The position numbers and the translations under genes were made by a program. 64,000 nucleotides of DNA from Streptococcus himalayensis (lineage in GTDB: Bacteria > Bacillota > Bacilli > Lactobacillales > Streptococcaceae), in NCBI RefSeq assembly GCF_001708305.1, contig NZ_CP016953.1, positions 1,569,501 through 1,633,500 on the forward strand, read 5' to 3'. The notes beneath the pieces were generated by a model. It saw only the letters and a program-made list of their open reading frames with translations, was not told the DNA's origin and did no database searches. This document shows, piece after piece, positions 19,217 to 28,766 of this stretch; within the stretch, counting starts at the first letter, position 1, and every line of letters starts with the position of its first letter.

Positions 19217-20761
19217 ATGAAAAGTGGTGTATCCAATAGTAAGAAAGAGTTTGCCTTTCTCTCCAGCTCGATTATCGGTCAAGTCGTTAGGGGGATTTTG
19301 GTTGGCCTAGTAGTCGGAGGTGTCGTCGGTTCCTTTCGTTTGTTGATTGAAAAAGGATTTCATATTGTCCAAGGTTTGTATTTGAACATTCCCTCAAATC
19401 CTATTTTCTTTGGAGGTATTCTTGGACTTTATGCAGGCTTGATTTTCCTTGCAAAGGTTCTCCTACAAAGTGAAAAAGATATTAAGGGATCTGGAATTCC
19501 TCAGATTGAGGCAGAGCTCAAGGGCTTGATGTCTTCAGATTGGTGGAGTGTCCTTTGGAAGAAATATGTGTTAGGAGTGGTGTCCATCGCTAGCGGTTTG
19601 ATGTTGGGAAGAGAAGGCCCCAGTATTCAATTAGGGGCTATGACTGGAAAAGGTGTGGCAAAACAGCTACAGCTAAGTCCTGTTGAAGAACGCTCCTTAA
19701 TTGCTAGCGGGGCAGCAGCAGGCTTAGCAGCAGCCTTCAATGCGCCGATTGCAGGCTTATTATTTGTAGTAGAAGAAATCTATCATCACTTTTCTCGATT
19801 TTTTTGGGTTTCGACTTTAGCAGCGAGTTTAACAGCAAATGTTGTGTCCCTCTGGATATTTGGTTTGGATCCTGTCCTAGATATGCCGGATAATCTTCCA
19901 GCCTTATCCTTGGGGCAATACTGGCTGTTAATCGGCTTTGGGCTTTTCTTAGGCTTGGCTGGGTTCATTTATGAGAAAGTCATTTTAAGAATTGGAGATG
20001 CCTATGCCTGGATAGGGGCAAAGTTCCACCTTTCTGCTCATTTCTATCCTGCTGTGGCTTCTTTGTTGATTGTACCAATTGGAATACTGGCTCCTCAACT
20101 GTTGGGTGGCGGTCACCAGCTGATTTTATCCTTGACGAGCCAATCCTATCTAGTGTCAACTTTGCTATTGTACGTAATTCTGCGTTTTGTGTGGAGCATG
20201 GTGAGTTATGGAAGTGGTCTGCCAGGAGGGATTTTCCTGCCCATGCTCACCTTAGGAGCATTACTAGGCGCTATCTTTGGTTCTTTATTTTTTACAATGG
20301 GTGTTATTTCGCAGCAACAAATTCCTATTTTTATCATTTTAGGAATGAGCGGTTATTTCGGAGCGATTTCCAAGGCACCTTTGACAGCTATGATTTTAGT
20401 CACGGAAATGGTAGGAGACATCCGCAATCTCATGCCGCTTGGTTTGGTCACCTTGGTAGCCTATATTGTAATGGATTTACTAAAAGGGACACCGATTTAT
20501 GAGGCTATGCTTGAAAAAATGTTGCCTGAACAGGTGGACGAGAGTGGGGAGACGACCTTAATCGAAATCCCTGTGTCTGAGAAAATAGCTGGAAAACAGG
20601 TCCACGAATTAGACCTACCGAGGGATATCCTGATTACCATGCAAATTCATCAAGGAAAATCTCAGACAGTTAATGGCAGTACCCATCTTTATTTGGGAGA
20701 TATGATTTGCTTAGTTATTCCGAAATCTCAGATTGGAGCAGTGAAAGATTTGTTATTGTAG
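19217..20761 (+). CDS. ClC-family chloride transporter with C-terminal TrkA-C domain
   Basis: A membrane antiporter or channel for anions, 514 residues with many hydrophobic helices. The selectivity motifs are present: GSGIPQ near residue 95, the gating-glutamate motif GREGPSIQLG near 133, and the GLPGGIFLP motif near 335. In AAFNAPIAGLLFVVEEI the acidic pair occupies the proton-pathway position of exchangers, so H+/Cl- antiport is likelier than a channel. Residues from about 440 form a TrkA-C regulatory domain, a known bacterial ClC fusion. GREGP rather than a fluoride-type sequence argues against a fluoride exporter. Monocistronic. Confidence 0.9.
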   Translation: MKSGVSNSKKEFAFLSSSIIGQVVRGILVGLVVGGVVGSFRLLIEKGFHIVQGLYLNIPSNPIFFGGILGLYAGLIFLAKVLLQSEKDIKGSGIPQIEAELKGLMSSDWWSVLWKKYVLGVVSIASGLMLGREGPSIQLGAMTGKGVAKQLQLSPVEERSLIASGAAAGLAAAFNAPIAGLLFVVEEIYHHFSRFFWVSTLAASLTANVVSLWIFGLDPVLDMPDNLPALSLGQYWLLIGFGLFLGLAGFIYEKVILRIGDAYAWIGAKFHLSAHFYPAVASLLIVPIGILAPQLLGGGHQLILSLTSQSYLVSTLLLYVILRFVWSMVSYGSGLPGGIFLPMLTLGALLGAIFGSLFFTMGVISQQQIPIFIILGMSGYFGAISKAPLTAMILVTEMVGDIRNLMPLGLVTLVAYIVMDLLKGTPIYEAMLEKMLPEQVDESGETTLIEIPVSEKIAGKQVHELDLPRDILITMQIHQGKSQTVNGSTHLYLGDMICLVIPKSQIGAVKDLLL

Positions 20762-20784
20762 AGAGGGAGACCTCTCTATTTTTT
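20760..20784 (+). terminator. Terminator after the ClC gene
   Basis: AGAGAGG, GAGA loop, CCTCTCT, then TATTTTTT; it overlaps the stop codon. Confidence 0.85.
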
Positions 20785-20815
20785 CCGAACTTTATTTTAA
20801 AAAGATTGATAAAAT

Positions 20816-20844
20816 TTTACAAAAACTGGACTTTGTGTTATAAT
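20816..20844 (+). promoter_or_regulatory. Consensus sigma-A promoter of guaC
   Basis: TTTACA (20816-20821), 17-nt spacer, TATAAT (20839-20844). Confidence 0.8.
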
Positions 20845-20874
20845 TCATAAGGAAACGTCAAGAAAGGCGTAGCG

Positions 20875-20919
20875 ATGCAAGATAGCATAGGTAGGTCATT
20901 TTATCTAAAGGAGAGCTGA
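20875..20919 (+). CDS. Possible 14-codon upstream ORF in the guaC leader
   Basis: AAAGG lies 7 nt before an ATG that opens [14 protein letters not shown] and stops with TGA one base before the guaC ATG. The small ORF runs through the guaC Shine-Dalgarno sequence, so ribosomes translating it would affect guaC initiation. Two short hairpins (ACGTC with GGCGT at 20855-20870, ATGC with GCAT at 20875-20888) flank its start. Coding status is inferred from position only. Confidence 0.35.
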   Translation: MQDSIGRSFYLKES

Positions 20920-20920
20920 G

Positions 20921-21904
20921 ATGCTTAACGAATTCCCTATTTTTGACTATGAAGACATTCAATTGATTCCAAATAAATGTATTATTAAGAGCCGTGCAGA
21001 GGCAGATACTCGGGTGACTTTGGGCAACCATACCTTTAAATTACCGGTTGTACCTGCAAACATGCAGACTATTATTGATGAAAATGTAGCAGAGCAACTG
21101 GCAAAAGATGGTTATTTTTATATCATGCACCGTTTTGATGAGGCTGGACGACTTCCCTTTATCAAGCGTATGCATGAACAGGGCTTGATTGCTTCTATCT
21201 CAGTTGGGGTGAAAGAATACGAGTATGAGTTTGTGACCCAGTTGAAAGATGATGCACCAGAATACATTACCATTGATATTGCTCATGGTCATGCCGATAG
21301 TGTGATTCGAATGATTCAACATATCAAAAAAGAATTACCTGATACTTTTGTCATTGCAGGAAATGTTGGAACACCTGAGGCAGTTCGTGAATTGGAAAAT
21401 GCAGGAGCAGATGCGACCAAGGTTGGAATTGGCCCAGGGAAAGTATGTATCACTAAGGTCAAGACTGGCTTCGGTACGGGTGGATGGCAATTAGCAGCCC
21501 TACGCTGGTGTGCCAAAGCTGCGCGCAAGCCGATTATTGCAGACGGGGGTATTCGTACCCATGGTGATATTGCCAAATCTATTCGTTTTGGGGCAAGCAT
21601 GGTCATGATTGGCTCACTCTTTGCTGGTCACATTGAAAGCCCAGGAAAAACGGTCGAAGTAGATGGTGAACAATTCAAGGAATACTACGGTTCTGCGTCT
21701 GAATACCAAAAAGGAGCGTATAAGAACGTAGAAGGTAAGAAAATTTTGTTGCCAGCTAAAGGACATTTGAAAGATACCTTAATTGAAATGGAACAAGATT
21801 TGCAAAGCTCCATTTCTTATGCAGGTGGCAAAGATATTTCGAGCTTGAAACATGTGGATTATGTCATCGTGAAAAATTCGATTTGGAATGGCGATGCCCA
21901 TTAA
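20921..21904 (+). CDS. guaC: GMP reductase
   Basis: GuaC reductively deaminates GMP to IMP with NADPH and so balances adenine and guanine nucleotides. The 327-residue barrel protein has the catalytic Cys loop [11 protein letters not shown] near residue 174, the phosphate-binding [14 protein letters not shown] and [11 protein letters not shown]. It lacks the CBS pair of IMP dehydrogenase, and its length fits the short Gram-positive GuaC type. AAAGGAG precedes the ATG. It converges on a minus-strand membrane-protein gene. Confidence 0.95.
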   Translation: MLNEFPIFDYEDIQLIPNKCIIKSRAEADTRVTLGNHTFKLPVVPANMQTIIDENVAEQLAKDGYFYIMHRFDEAGRLPFIKRMHEQGLIASISVGVKEYEYEFVTQLKDDAPEYITIDIAHGHADSVIRMIQHIKKELPDTFVIAGNVGTPEAVRELENAGADATKVGIGPGKVCITKVKTGFGTGGWQLAALRWCAKAARKPIIADGGIRTHGDIAKSIRFGASMVMIGSLFAGHIESPGKTVEVDGEQFKEYYGSASEYQKGAYKNVEGKKILLPAKGHLKDTLIEMEQDLQSSISYAGGKDISSLKHVDYVIVKNSIWNGDAH

Positions 21905-21925
21905 TGATGAATCGTATTTGAAGAT

Positions 21926-22011
21926 AAAAAAGCTGGGAAATTTGGATCGATCCCCAAAAGTTAGACAAAAATCTAACGATAGGGAGGTCGGTACAAATTT
22001 CCCAGCTTTTT
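21926..22011 (+). terminator. Bidirectional terminator after guaC with an enlarged loop
   Basis: An 18-bp perfect stem (AAAAAGCTGGGAAATTTG with its complement at 21994-22011) ends in T runs on both strands, fitting convergent genes. The loop is about 49 bp instead of a few bases and contains insertion-sequence-like DNA. Confidence 0.75.
21945..21993. mobile_element. Short IS3-like end fragment in the guaC terminator loop
   Basis: The segment contains GATCCCCAAAAGTTAGAC followed by the inverted TCTAAC. This resembles the terminal sequence of IS3-family elements common in streptococci (recognised from memory). No transposase is present. Confidence 0.4.
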
Positions 22012-22019
22012 GCAGCTAT

Positions 22020-22424
22020 TTACTCATTTGTGCTTGGGGACGTTTCGATGGATGGTGTGGTTATTTCTGGGGTCGAGACAACAGCTGTTTCACTAGAGCT
22101 AGGAAGACTGCTAGCTTCTGTCTCACTCACAGAGCTTTCCGATGGCAAGGTCGTCCCTTGCTCTTGCGTCTCTAAAGTTGGAGTAGACACTTCTTTTTCG
22201 ATTTCTCGGATAACTGTTTGTTGTTCAATTTTTGGCTCCGAATCACTCTTTTCCTTGTCTTTATTCAAGGCATTATGAATCGTGATGGAGGCTGTAATCA
22301 AGCTCAGAATACTACCGATGAGTGCAATCGTTTTTTGAAGTGTGGTAAATCCTTGAGCAATATCTTGTTTTTTGGGGAGTAGATGTGTTTCAGACTTTTT
22401 TTGTTTACGAGAGTAATGATCCAT
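22020..22424 (-). CDS. DUF6556-type single-pass membrane protein
   Basis: A 134-residue protein with a basic N-terminus (MDHYSRKQKKSETHLLPKK), one membrane segment at about residues 32-52 and a long Ser/Thr/Glu-rich, probably extracellular or disordered tail. This is the layout of a small streptococcal family found near vicRK, which I believe is DUF6556. Function unknown. AAAGGAG precedes the ATG. It is divergent from vicR and convergent with guaC. Confidence 0.65.
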   Translation of the reverse strand: MDHYSRKQKKSETHLLPKKQDIAQGFTTLQKTIALIGSILSLITASITIHNALNKDKEKSDSEPKIEQQTVIREIEKEVSTPTLETQEQGTTLPSESSVSETEASSLPSSSETAVVSTPEITTPSIETSPSTNE

Positions 22425-22450
22425 GTAAATTCTAATCTCCTTTCCTTTCT

Positions 22451-22479
22451 ATTATACCTTCTTTTTTTGAAAATGTCTT
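22451..22479 (-). promoter_or_regulatory. Promoter of the DUF6556-type gene
   Basis: Minus strand: AAGACA, 17-nt spacer, TATAAT (hexamer at 22451-22456). Confidence 0.6.
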
Positions 22480-22547
22480 TATTAATCTTTAATCTTGCAA
22501 AAGATGAAACTTGCCTATAGCACTTAGTAGCGGCAATTTTCATTTTT

Positions 22548-22556
22548 TGCTATAAT
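22548..22556 (+). promoter_or_regulatory. Extended -10 promoter of vicRKX
   Basis: TGcTATAAT with perfect hexamer at 22551-22556; a short leader with GAAGGTG precedes the vicR ATG. Confidence 0.65.
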
Positions 22557-22579
22557 GGTTAACAAAGAAGGTGAAAGAC

Positions 22580-23281
22580 ATGAAAAAAATATTAGTTGTA
22601 GATGATGAAAAGCCCATTTCAGATATTATCAAGTTTAACATGGTCAAGGAAGGCTATGAAGTACTGACGGCTTTCAATGGTCGTGAGGCCCTGGAGATGT
22701 TTGAGGCAGAGCGTCCTGACATTTTGATTTTGGACTTGATGTTGCCAGAGATTGATGGATTAGAGGTCGCAAAGACCATCCGCAAAACCAGCAATGTTCC
22801 GATTATTGTCCTATCTGCCAAGGATAGTGAGTTTGACAAGGTCATCGGACTTGAGATTGGGGCGGATGATTATGTGACCAAACCTTTTTCCAATCGGGAG
22901 TTGCAAGCGCGTGTCAAGGCTATTTTGCGTCGTGCGGAGCTGGCCCCTGAAAATCAAGACGCCCAAGCTGAGCAGACCGAGATTACCATCGGCAAGCTTC
23001 AAATTCTAAAAGATGCTTTTGTTGCGAAAAAACTAGGCAAGGAATTGGAATTAACTCATCGTGAATTTGAGCTCTTGCTCCACTTAGCTACGCATGTAGG
23101 TCAAGTGATGACACGAGAGCATTTGCTCGAGACTGTCTGGGGCTATGATTATTTTGGAGATGTGCGGACGGTGGATGTGACCATTCGTCGCTTGAGAGAA
23201 AAAATTGAAGACGTCCCAAGCCGACCAGAATATATCTTAACGCGTCGTGGTGTGGGCTATTACATGAGAAATAATGATTGA
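22580..23281 (+). CDS. vicR: Response regulator VicR (WalR/YycF)
   Basis: OmpR-family response regulator of the cell-wall homeostasis system, usually essential in streptococci. The 233-residue protein has a receiver domain with acidic pocket VDDE and phospho-acceptor D52 in [12 protein letters not shown]. The C-terminal winged helix contains the recognition region [18 protein letters not shown] chose the ATG at 22580 over an in-frame GTG at 22571 because GAAGGTG is then correctly spaced. The stop overlaps vicK. Confidence 0.97.
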   Translation: MKKILVVDDEKPISDIIKFNMVKEGYEVLTAFNGREALEMFEAERPDILILDLMLPEIDGLEVAKTIRKTSNVPIIVLSAKDSEFDKVIGLEIGADDYVTKPFSNRELQARVKAILRRAELAPENQDAQAEQTEITIGKLQILKDAFVAKKLGKELELTHREFELLLHLATHVGQVMTREHLLETVWGYDYFGDVRTVDVTIRRLREKIEDVPSRPEYILTRRGVGYYMRNND

Positions 23282-24626
23282 AACCATTAAAAGTTTTATA
23301 GTATCTAAGGATTTTATCTTTGTCCTGCTTATTTTGGGTTTTGTTCTGGTGATTGCTCTGTTAACCTTGGAGAATCGCAGGGATAATTTAAGAATTCGAG
23401 AGCTCAACCAAAAGGTCAAGGATTTGATTGCAGGAGATTACTCTGAAGTGCTTGACATGCAGGGTGGGCCTGAGATTACGGACATTACCAATAGTTTAAA
23501 TGACCTCTCTGAGGTCATTCGTTTGACCCATGAAAATCTTGAGCAGGAAAGTAAGCGGCTAAACAGTATCTTATCTTACATGACAGACGGGGTGCTTGCG
23601 ACCAATCGTAGGGGCAAAATTATCATGATCAATGACATGGCAGCACGTCAGCTAGGGGTCAAAAAGGAAGAAGCTGAAAATCTCAACATTTTACAGCTCC
23701 TAGGCATTGAAGAAGAGTACGAGCTGCGCGATTTGATTACCAAGGTTCCAGATGTGACCATTGATTCGCAGGATGAAAATGGAGAATACTTGAGTTTGCG
23801 AGTGCGGTTTGCTCTGATTCGTAGGGAATCTGGCTTTATTTCTGGCTTGGTGGCTGTTCTACACGATACGACCGAGCAGGAAAAGGAAGAGCGAGAGCGA
23901 CGACTCTTTGTCTCGAATGTCAGCCACGAGCTGCGTACCCCCTTGACTAGTGTCAAGTCCTATCTAGAAGCACTGGATGAGGGAGCACTGAGTGAGCCTG
24001 TGGCACCTGATTTTATCAAGGTATCGCTCGATGAGACCAATCGCATGATGCGGATGATTTCAGACTTACTCAATCTATCCCGCATTGACAATGCGGCCAC
24101 CCAGATGGATATTGAGCTGACCAACTTTACGGCCTTTATCACCTTTATCCTCAATCGCTTTGATAAGATGAGGGGACAGGATGCGAATAAGAAATATGAG
24201 CTGGTTCGCAATTATCCGATTAACTCGGTCTGGGTGGAGATTGATACGGACAAGATGACCCAAGTCATCGATAATCTCTTGAACAATGCTATTAAATACT
24301 CACCAGATGGAGGGAAGATTACCGTTAGCATGAAAACGACCGAAACCCAGATGATTGTCTCCATCTCAGATGAAGGCTTGGGAATTCCAAAGGCAGATTT
24401 GCCCAAGATTTTTGACCGCTTTTACCGAGTGGATAAGGCGAGAAGTCGGGAGCAAGGGGGGACTGGTCTGGGTCTTGCTATCGCAAAGGAAATCGTCAAA
24501 CAGCACAATGGCTTCATCTGGGCCAAAAGCCAGTACGGCGAAGGATCGACCTTTACCATTGTCCTGCCTTATGACAAGGATGCGGTGAAAGAAGAGGACT
24601 GGGACGAGGAAGAAATAGAAGGATAG
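23274..24626 (+). CDS. vicK: Sensor histidine kinase VicK (WalK/YycG)
   Basis: Partner kinase of VicR, 450 residues. It has one membrane helix (about residues 12-29), a short HAMP-like linker and a PAS domain (about 95-200) containing [13 protein letters not shown]. The H-box [18 protein letters not shown] has its phospho-His near 219; N-box [12 protein letters not shown] and G-boxes GLGIPK and GGTGLGLA follow. The single membrane segment with no large extracellular sensor domain is the streptococcal form, unlike the two-segment Bacillus protein. Confidence 0.97.
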   Translation: MIETIKSFIVSKDFIFVLLILGFVLVIALLTLENRRDNLRIRELNQKVKDLIAGDYSEVLDMQGGPEITDITNSLNDLSEVIRLTHENLEQESKRLNSILSYMTDGVLATNRRGKIIMINDMAARQLGVKKEEAENLNILQLLGIEEEYELRDLITKVPDVTIDSQDENGEYLSLRVRFALIRRESGFISGLVAVLHDTTEQEKEERERRLFVSNVSHELRTPLTSVKSYLEALDEGALSEPVAPDFIKVSLDETNRMMRMISDLLNLSRIDNAATQMDIELTNFTAFITFILNRFDKMRGQDANKKYELVRNYPINSVWVEIDTDKMTQVIDNLLNNAIKYSPDGGKITVSMKTTETQMIVSISDEGLGIPKADLPKIFDRFYRVDKARSREQGGTGLGLAIAKEIVKQHNGFIWAKSQYGEGSTFTIVLPYDKDAVKEEDWDEEEIEG

Positions 24627-25430
24627 ATGAGTAGTAAAGGATTTAAGTATAGTATTTTAGCTTCTGGCTCCAGTGGAAATTGCTTCTATCTGGAGACTGA
24701 TCAGAAGAAAATTTTAGTAGATGCAGGTCTCTCGGGCAAGAAAATCACCAGTCTCCTCGGAGAGATTGGGCGTAAGCCCGAGGATTTGGATGCGATTTTG
24801 GTCACCCATGAGCATAAGGACCATATCCACGGGGTAGGAGTCTTGGCCCGCAAGTACCATCTGGATATCTATGCCAATGAGGAGACTTGGCAAGCTATGG
24901 ACACAGCTTTGGGCAAGATTGATGTCAGCCAAAAGCATATCTTTGAAATGGGCAAGACCAAGACCTTTGGGGACTTGGATATCGAAAGTTTTGGGGTCAG
25001 CCATGACGCGGTAGCACCTCAGTTTTATCGCTTTATGAAGGATGATAAGAGCTTTGTTATGCTGACGGATACGGGCTATGTGAGTGACCGCATGGCGGGC
25101 ATTATCGAAAATGCCGATGGCTATCTAATCGAGTCCAATCACGATATCGAAATCCTGCGAAGTGGGGCCTATCCATGGAGCCTCAAGCAGCGGATCCTCT
25201 CAGACAAAGGTCATCTATCCAATGAGGACGGGGCGGAGACCATGATTCGCACCTTGGGCAATCGCACTAAAAAAATCTATCTAGGCCACCTCAGTAAGGA
25301 AAATAATATCAAGGAGTTGGCTCACATGACCATGGTCCATCAGCTGGCACGGGCAGATCTTGGGGTCGGTGTGGATTTTCAGGTCTATGATACCTCGCCA
25401 GACACGGCAACGCCTTTGACAGACATCTGA
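24627..25430 (+). CDS. vicX: VicX (YycJ), metallo-beta-lactamase-fold hydrolase
   Basis: Third gene of the vic operon, 267 residues. It carries the metal-binding motif THEHKDHIHG near residue 58 and further metal-ligand His/Asp positions such as LTDTGYVSD and GHLSKENN. The family is a nuclease-like MBL-fold enzyme linked to VicRK output and genome maintenance; its direct substrate is not evident. It starts immediately after the vicK stop. Confidence 0.95.
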   Translation: MSSKGFKYSILASGSSGNCFYLETDQKKILVDAGLSGKKITSLLGEIGRKPEDLDAILVTHEHKDHIHGVGVLARKYHLDIYANEETWQAMDTALGKIDVSQKHIFEMGKTKTFGDLDIESFGVSHDAVAPQFYRFMKDDKSFVMLTDTGYVSDRMAGIIENADGYLIESNHDIEILRSGAYPWSLKQRILSDKGHLSNEDGAETMIRTLGNRTKKIYLGHLSKENNIKELAHMTMVHQLARADLGVGVDFQVYDTSPDTATPLTDI

Positions 25431-25462
25431 GCGAATAAGTACTCCTCACGAGGATTTAAGAT

Positions 25463-25499
25463 AAAAGGCTCTCTTGCAGCTGCAGGAGAGCTTTTTATC
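25463..25499 (+). terminator. Terminator of the vic operon
   Basis: AAAAGGCTCTC..TGCA pairs with TGCA.GAGAGCTTTTT. Confidence 0.85.
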
Positions 25500-25516
25500 T
25501 AGCAAGATGCCAAATA

Positions 25517-26100
25517 AGAGAAAAAATTCTTGAACTTGAAGATCATCCAGATGCTTATTGCTACTCAGGTACTTTTAAAAATAGCTACTTTATATAAGCC
25601 TGTTTATTTTTATATAAAATGAAGTAGGCTAAGTAAGTCAAATAGGATGATGTTTTAGCAGATGAAAAGTACAGTGATAAAAAAGAGGTAGGAAACATCT
25701 AAGAAAGCCTGAAAAATGCTAACTTTGATTTTCATTGAGTATAAACTGAAATAGCTGCCGAATTTTTGGATCATCCAACCGTTATTTACTGTGTCCTCAA
25801 GGCTATGGGGTGCACTCGAAAAAGTAGCTCAATTTCTCGCATCCTTTAGAGCAAACGAATGTCTCTGGAAGACGCTGCTAGAAAGTGTCTTTGGGTGCGG
25901 ATTTGCTACATGGAAAGCTAATAGCTCCAATGACACTTACGAAGAGTGACTTTTTGAATGCTGGTTTCAGAAATTCTTGTTACCGATGTTAGATGCACCA
26001 TCGGTCATTAGGATAGATAATAATAGATTTCCATGGAATGGGGAGGATAGAAGACCTATGTGAAGGGAAAGGTTACAAATTTTTATCTCTTCCTATTCCC
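25517..26100 (+). pseudogene. Degraded IS630-family transposase
   Basis: No gene spans the 900-bp gap before rpiA, but conceptual translation in shifting frames gives IS630-like pieces. ILELEDHPDAYCY occurs at about 25525-25562, EIAAEFLDHPTVIYCVLKAMGCTRK at about 25749-25824, and LFECWFQKFLLPMLDAPSV..DNNRF at about 25950-26030, followed by a KGYKFLSLPIP-like piece near 26065. The last corresponds to the DDE-domain region around the second catalytic Asp. Frameshifts and stops separate them. A 180-bp repeat interrupts the first two pieces at the tyrosine codon region. Confidence 0.65.
25562..25741 (+). repeat. 180-bp miniature element, copy A, nested in the IS630 relic
   Basis: It begins TACTC and ends GAGTA, flanked by TA-rich junctions, and matches along its whole length the reverse complement of 32353-32531. 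The longest shared block includes GAGGTAGGAAACATCTAAG. Its end (CTTTGATTTTCATTGAGTAT) resembles the boxC end of pneumococcal BOX elements, but the remainder does not. No protein is encoded. Confidence 0.7.
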
Positions 26101-26237
26101 AAAAACGCAGGCATGTACATATTTTCCTTCTGAAGATGATTGAAGAAACAGCATAGAACTAAAAAGAAGGGAGAACCTTCTTTTTTAGCTGATTAGAAGA
26201 TAAAATCCAGATTTTTCTGTCGAACGTCAATCCAACA

Positions 26238-26266
26238 TTGAAGTTTTTCGCAAGATGTGTCATAAT
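26238..26266 (+). promoter_or_regulatory. Promoter of the rpiA-deoB-punA-deoD operon
   Basis: TTGAAG (26238-26243), 17-nt spacer, CATAAT (26261-26266) preceded by TGt. A leader of about 55 nt lies between it and the rpiA start. Confidence 0.7.
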
Positions 26267-26327
26267 AGTAATGATGGGTGGTGAAAACGTTCTATTAAGA
26301 ATGGAACCATCGTTGAAAGGAGCCAAT

Positions 26328-27011
26328 ATGGAAAATTTAAAGCAGATGGCTGGCGTTAAAGCTGCAGAATATGTGACAGATGGCATGGTGGTCGGTCTTG
26401 GCACAGGTTCGACTGCTTATTATTTTGTGGAAGAAATTGGGCGTAGGATCCGTGAGGAAGGCTTGTCTATCACAGCGGTAACGACTTCCAGTGTCACGAC
26501 CCAGCAGGCGCAAGGCCTAGGCATTCCTCTGAAATCTATCGATCAGGTGGAGAACGTGGATGTGACCGTTGATGGAGCTGATGAGGTCGATCCCCACTTT
26601 AATGGAATTAAAGGCGGAGGGGGTGCTCTTCTCATGGAGAAAGTTGTAGCTATTCCAACCAAGCACTACATTTGGGTGGTGGATGAAAGCAAGCTCGTAG
26701 AGCATTTGGGAGCTTTTAAGCTTCCAGTCGAAGTGGTGCAATACGGGGCAGAGCAGGTCTTTCGTCGTTTTGAGAGAGCAGGCTATCGGCCTAGTTTCCG
26801 CAAGAAAGAAGGCCAGCGTCTCGTGACAGATATGCAAAACTTTATCATTGACCTTGACTTGAAAAAGATTGATGATCCCCTAGCCTTGGCTGAGGAATTA
26901 GATAGCATGGTTGGCGTGGTCGAGCACGGTCTCTTTAACGGTCTAGTGCAGACGGTCATTGTGGCTGGGCAAAAAGGTTTAGAAATTTTAGAAAAGAAGA
27001 TTGGAGAATAA
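26328..27011 (+). CDS. rpiA: Ribose-5-phosphate isomerase A
   Basis: RpiA interconverts ribose 5-phosphate and ribulose 5-phosphate. The 227-residue product contains [13 protein letters not shown] near residue 23, [25 protein letters not shown] with the catalytic Asp/Glu/Lys cluster near 82-105, and VVDESKLV. The ATG at 26328 follows GAAAGGAG; an open frame reaching back to 26238 is only read-through of the promoter. First gene of a pentose and nucleoside salvage operon with very small gaps. Confidence 0.96.
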   Translation: MENLKQMAGVKAAEYVTDGMVVGLGTGSTAYYFVEEIGRRIREEGLSITAVTTSSVTTQQAQGLGIPLKSIDQVENVDVTVDGADEVDPHFNGIKGGGGALLMEKVVAIPTKHYIWVVDESKLVEHLGAFKLPVEVVQYGAEQVFRRFERAGYRPSFRKKEGQRLVTDMQNFIIDLDLKKIDDPLALAEELDSMVGVVEHGLFNGLVQTVIVAGQKGLEILEKKIGE

Positions 27012-27013
27012 AC

Positions 27014-28225
27014 ATGGCAAAATTTAAACGCATGCACGTTGTGGTATTGGATTCAGTAGGAATCGGTGCTGCACCAGATGCAGATCAATTTTTTAATGCT
27101 GGTGAGCCAGATACGACGTCAGATACTTTAGGTCATATCTCAGAAACGGCAGGTTTGAACGTCCCAAATATGGCAAAGATTGGTCTGGGCAATATCGAGC
27201 GTACTACACCGCTCAAAACCGTTGCTGCTGAGGAAAATCCAACAGGTTATGTGACAAAATTAGAAGAGGTATCACGTGGAAAGGATACCATGACCGGTCA
27301 CTGGGAAATTATGGGACTTAATATCACCGATCCATTTGATACCTTCTGGGATGGTTTTCCAGAGGACTTGCTTCAAAAAATTGAGGCATTTTCAGGACGA
27401 AAAATCATTCGTGAGGCCAATAAACCGTATTCAGGAACAGCAGTTATTGATGATTTTGGCCCACGTCAAATGGAAACAGGTGAGTTGATTGTCTACACAT
27501 CTGCCGACCCTGTTCTTCAAATCGCCGCTCACGAGGACATTATTCCACTAGAAGAACTTTATAAAATCTGTGAATACGCACGTTCGATTACGCTTGAGCG
27601 TCCGTCTTTATTAGGACGGATTATCGCGCGTCCCTATGTGGGAACACCGGGCAATTTTACGCGTACTGCTAACCGTCATGACTATGCTGTTTCCCCATTT
27701 GCTCCAACCGTGCTTGACAACCTGAAAGCAGCAGGTATTGATACCTACGGTGTTGGAAAGATTAACGACATCTTCAATAGTGCAGGAATTTCCCACGATA
27801 TGGGTCATAATAAGTCTAACAACCACGGTGTGGATACCTTTGTCAAGGTCTTGCAAAATGAGGACTTTACAGAAGGTCTGTCCTTTACCAACTTAGTGGA
27901 CTTTGATGCGGTCTATGGTCATCGTAGGGATACAGAAGGTTACCGCGATTGCTTGGAAGAATTTGATGCCCGCTTGCCAGAAATTATTGAAAACCTTCGT
28001 GAAGATGATCTCCTCATGATTACGGCTGACCACGGAAATGACCCAACTTATGTCGGAACAGACCACACCCGTGAGTATGTCCCATTGCTCATTTTTGGCA
28101 AATCGCTCACAGGTGCAGGCCATATCCCAGTTGGGCACTTTGCGGACATCTCAGCAACGATTGCGGATAACTTTGGCGTTGAAAAGAGCCAAATTGGGGA
28201 AAGTTTCCTAGATAAATTGGTATAA
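27014..28225 (+). CDS. deoB: Phosphopentomutase
   Basis: DeoB converts ribose 1-phosphate or deoxyribose 1-phosphate, released by nucleoside phosphorylases, into the 5-phosphate. The 403-residue alkaline-phosphatase-fold enzyme shows the metal-binding [14 protein letters not shown]-terminus, the phospho-acceptor Thr loop [11 protein letters not shown] near residue 93, and the C-terminal [17 protein letters not shown] metal site. It starts 2 nt after rpiA, linking it to the same transcript. Confidence 0.97.
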   Translation: MAKFKRMHVVVLDSVGIGAAPDADQFFNAGEPDTTSDTLGHISETAGLNVPNMAKIGLGNIERTTPLKTVAAEENPTGYVTKLEEVSRGKDTMTGHWEIMGLNITDPFDTFWDGFPEDLLQKIEAFSGRKIIREANKPYSGTAVIDDFGPRQMETGELIVYTSADPVLQIAAHEDIIPLEELYKICEYARSITLERPSLLGRIIARPYVGTPGNFTRTANRHDYAVSPFAPTVLDNLKAAGIDTYGVGKINDIFNSAGISHDMGHNKSNNHGVDTFVKVLQNEDFTEGLSFTNLVDFDAVYGHRRDTEGYRDCLEEFDARLPEIIENLREDDLLMITADHGNDPTYVGTDHTREYVPLLIFGKSLTGAGHIPVGHFADISATIADNFGVEKSQIGESFLDKLV

Positions 28226-28226
28226 G

Positions 28227-28757
28227 ATGAAAGAATATGAATCCAAGGTAGCCTTGTTAGCAGAAATAAAGCAGAAAGCCGACCTCTTTATCGGAGAATT
28301 TTCGGTAATTTCGGATAAGGACAAGGATTTGTTGCTAGACGGAGTGGATCGCAGTCCAGCCCAGATGCTTGCCTATCAATTAGGTTGGTTGAAACTGTTG
28401 CAAGGCTGGGAAAAGGATGAGCAGGCAGGGCTTGACGTAATCACACCGCATAGAGACTTTAAGTGGAATCAGCTCGGCGGACTCTATCAGCAATTTTATA
28501 GAGAGTATGGAGACTATTCTTTGCAAGAGTTGATGATGCAGTTTGAAAAAGAGGTGGGCGCTATCTTAGAGCAGGTAAATCGCTACACCGATGAGGAATT
28601 GTTTCAGCCAGAGAGCAGAAAATGGGCCAGTTCAACACCTAGCAAGTGGCCTGTTTGGAAATGGATTCATATCAATACCGTTGCACCCTTTACTAACTTT
28701 CGAACAAAGATTCGGAAGTGGAAGAAAGAATATGCAATATTATCAGAAACACAATAA
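28227..28757 (+). CDS. ClbS/DfsB (DUF1706) family four-helix protein
   Basis: A 176-residue protein with MLAYQLGWLKLLQGWEKDEQAG and SKWPVWKWIHINTVAPFTNFRTKIRKWKK, features of the DfsB/ClbS family (DinB-like fold). ClbS protects colibactin producers by hydrolysing the toxin's cyclopropane; most members, including this one, have no known substrate. It is one base after deoB and 9 nt before the RelA/SpoT-like gene, so it is cotranscribed, though it has no obvious role in nucleoside salvage. Confidence 0.8.
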   Translation: MKEYESKVALLAEIKQKADLFIGEFSVISDKDKDLLLDGVDRSPAQMLAYQLGWLKLLQGWEKDEQAGLDVITPHRDFKWNQLGGLYQQFYREYGDYSLQELMMQFEKEVGAILEQVNRYTDEELFQPESRKWASSTPSKWPVWKWIHINTVAPFTNFRTKIRKWKKEYAILSETQ

Positions 28758-28766
28758 GGTGGTCCT

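Noticed and set aside
20845..20920. Purine riboswitch upstream of guaC
   Set aside because: The leader is too short and lacks the three-way junction core and conserved loops of the purine aptamer.
22030..22278. Plus-strand ORF opposite the DUF6556-type gene
   Set aside because: The minus-strand frame has promoter, ribosome site and membrane-protein layout; the plus-strand frame has none of these.
25562..25741. Canonical pneumococcal BOX element
   Set aside because: Only the last 20 or so bases resemble boxC; boxA and boxB modules are not recognisable.
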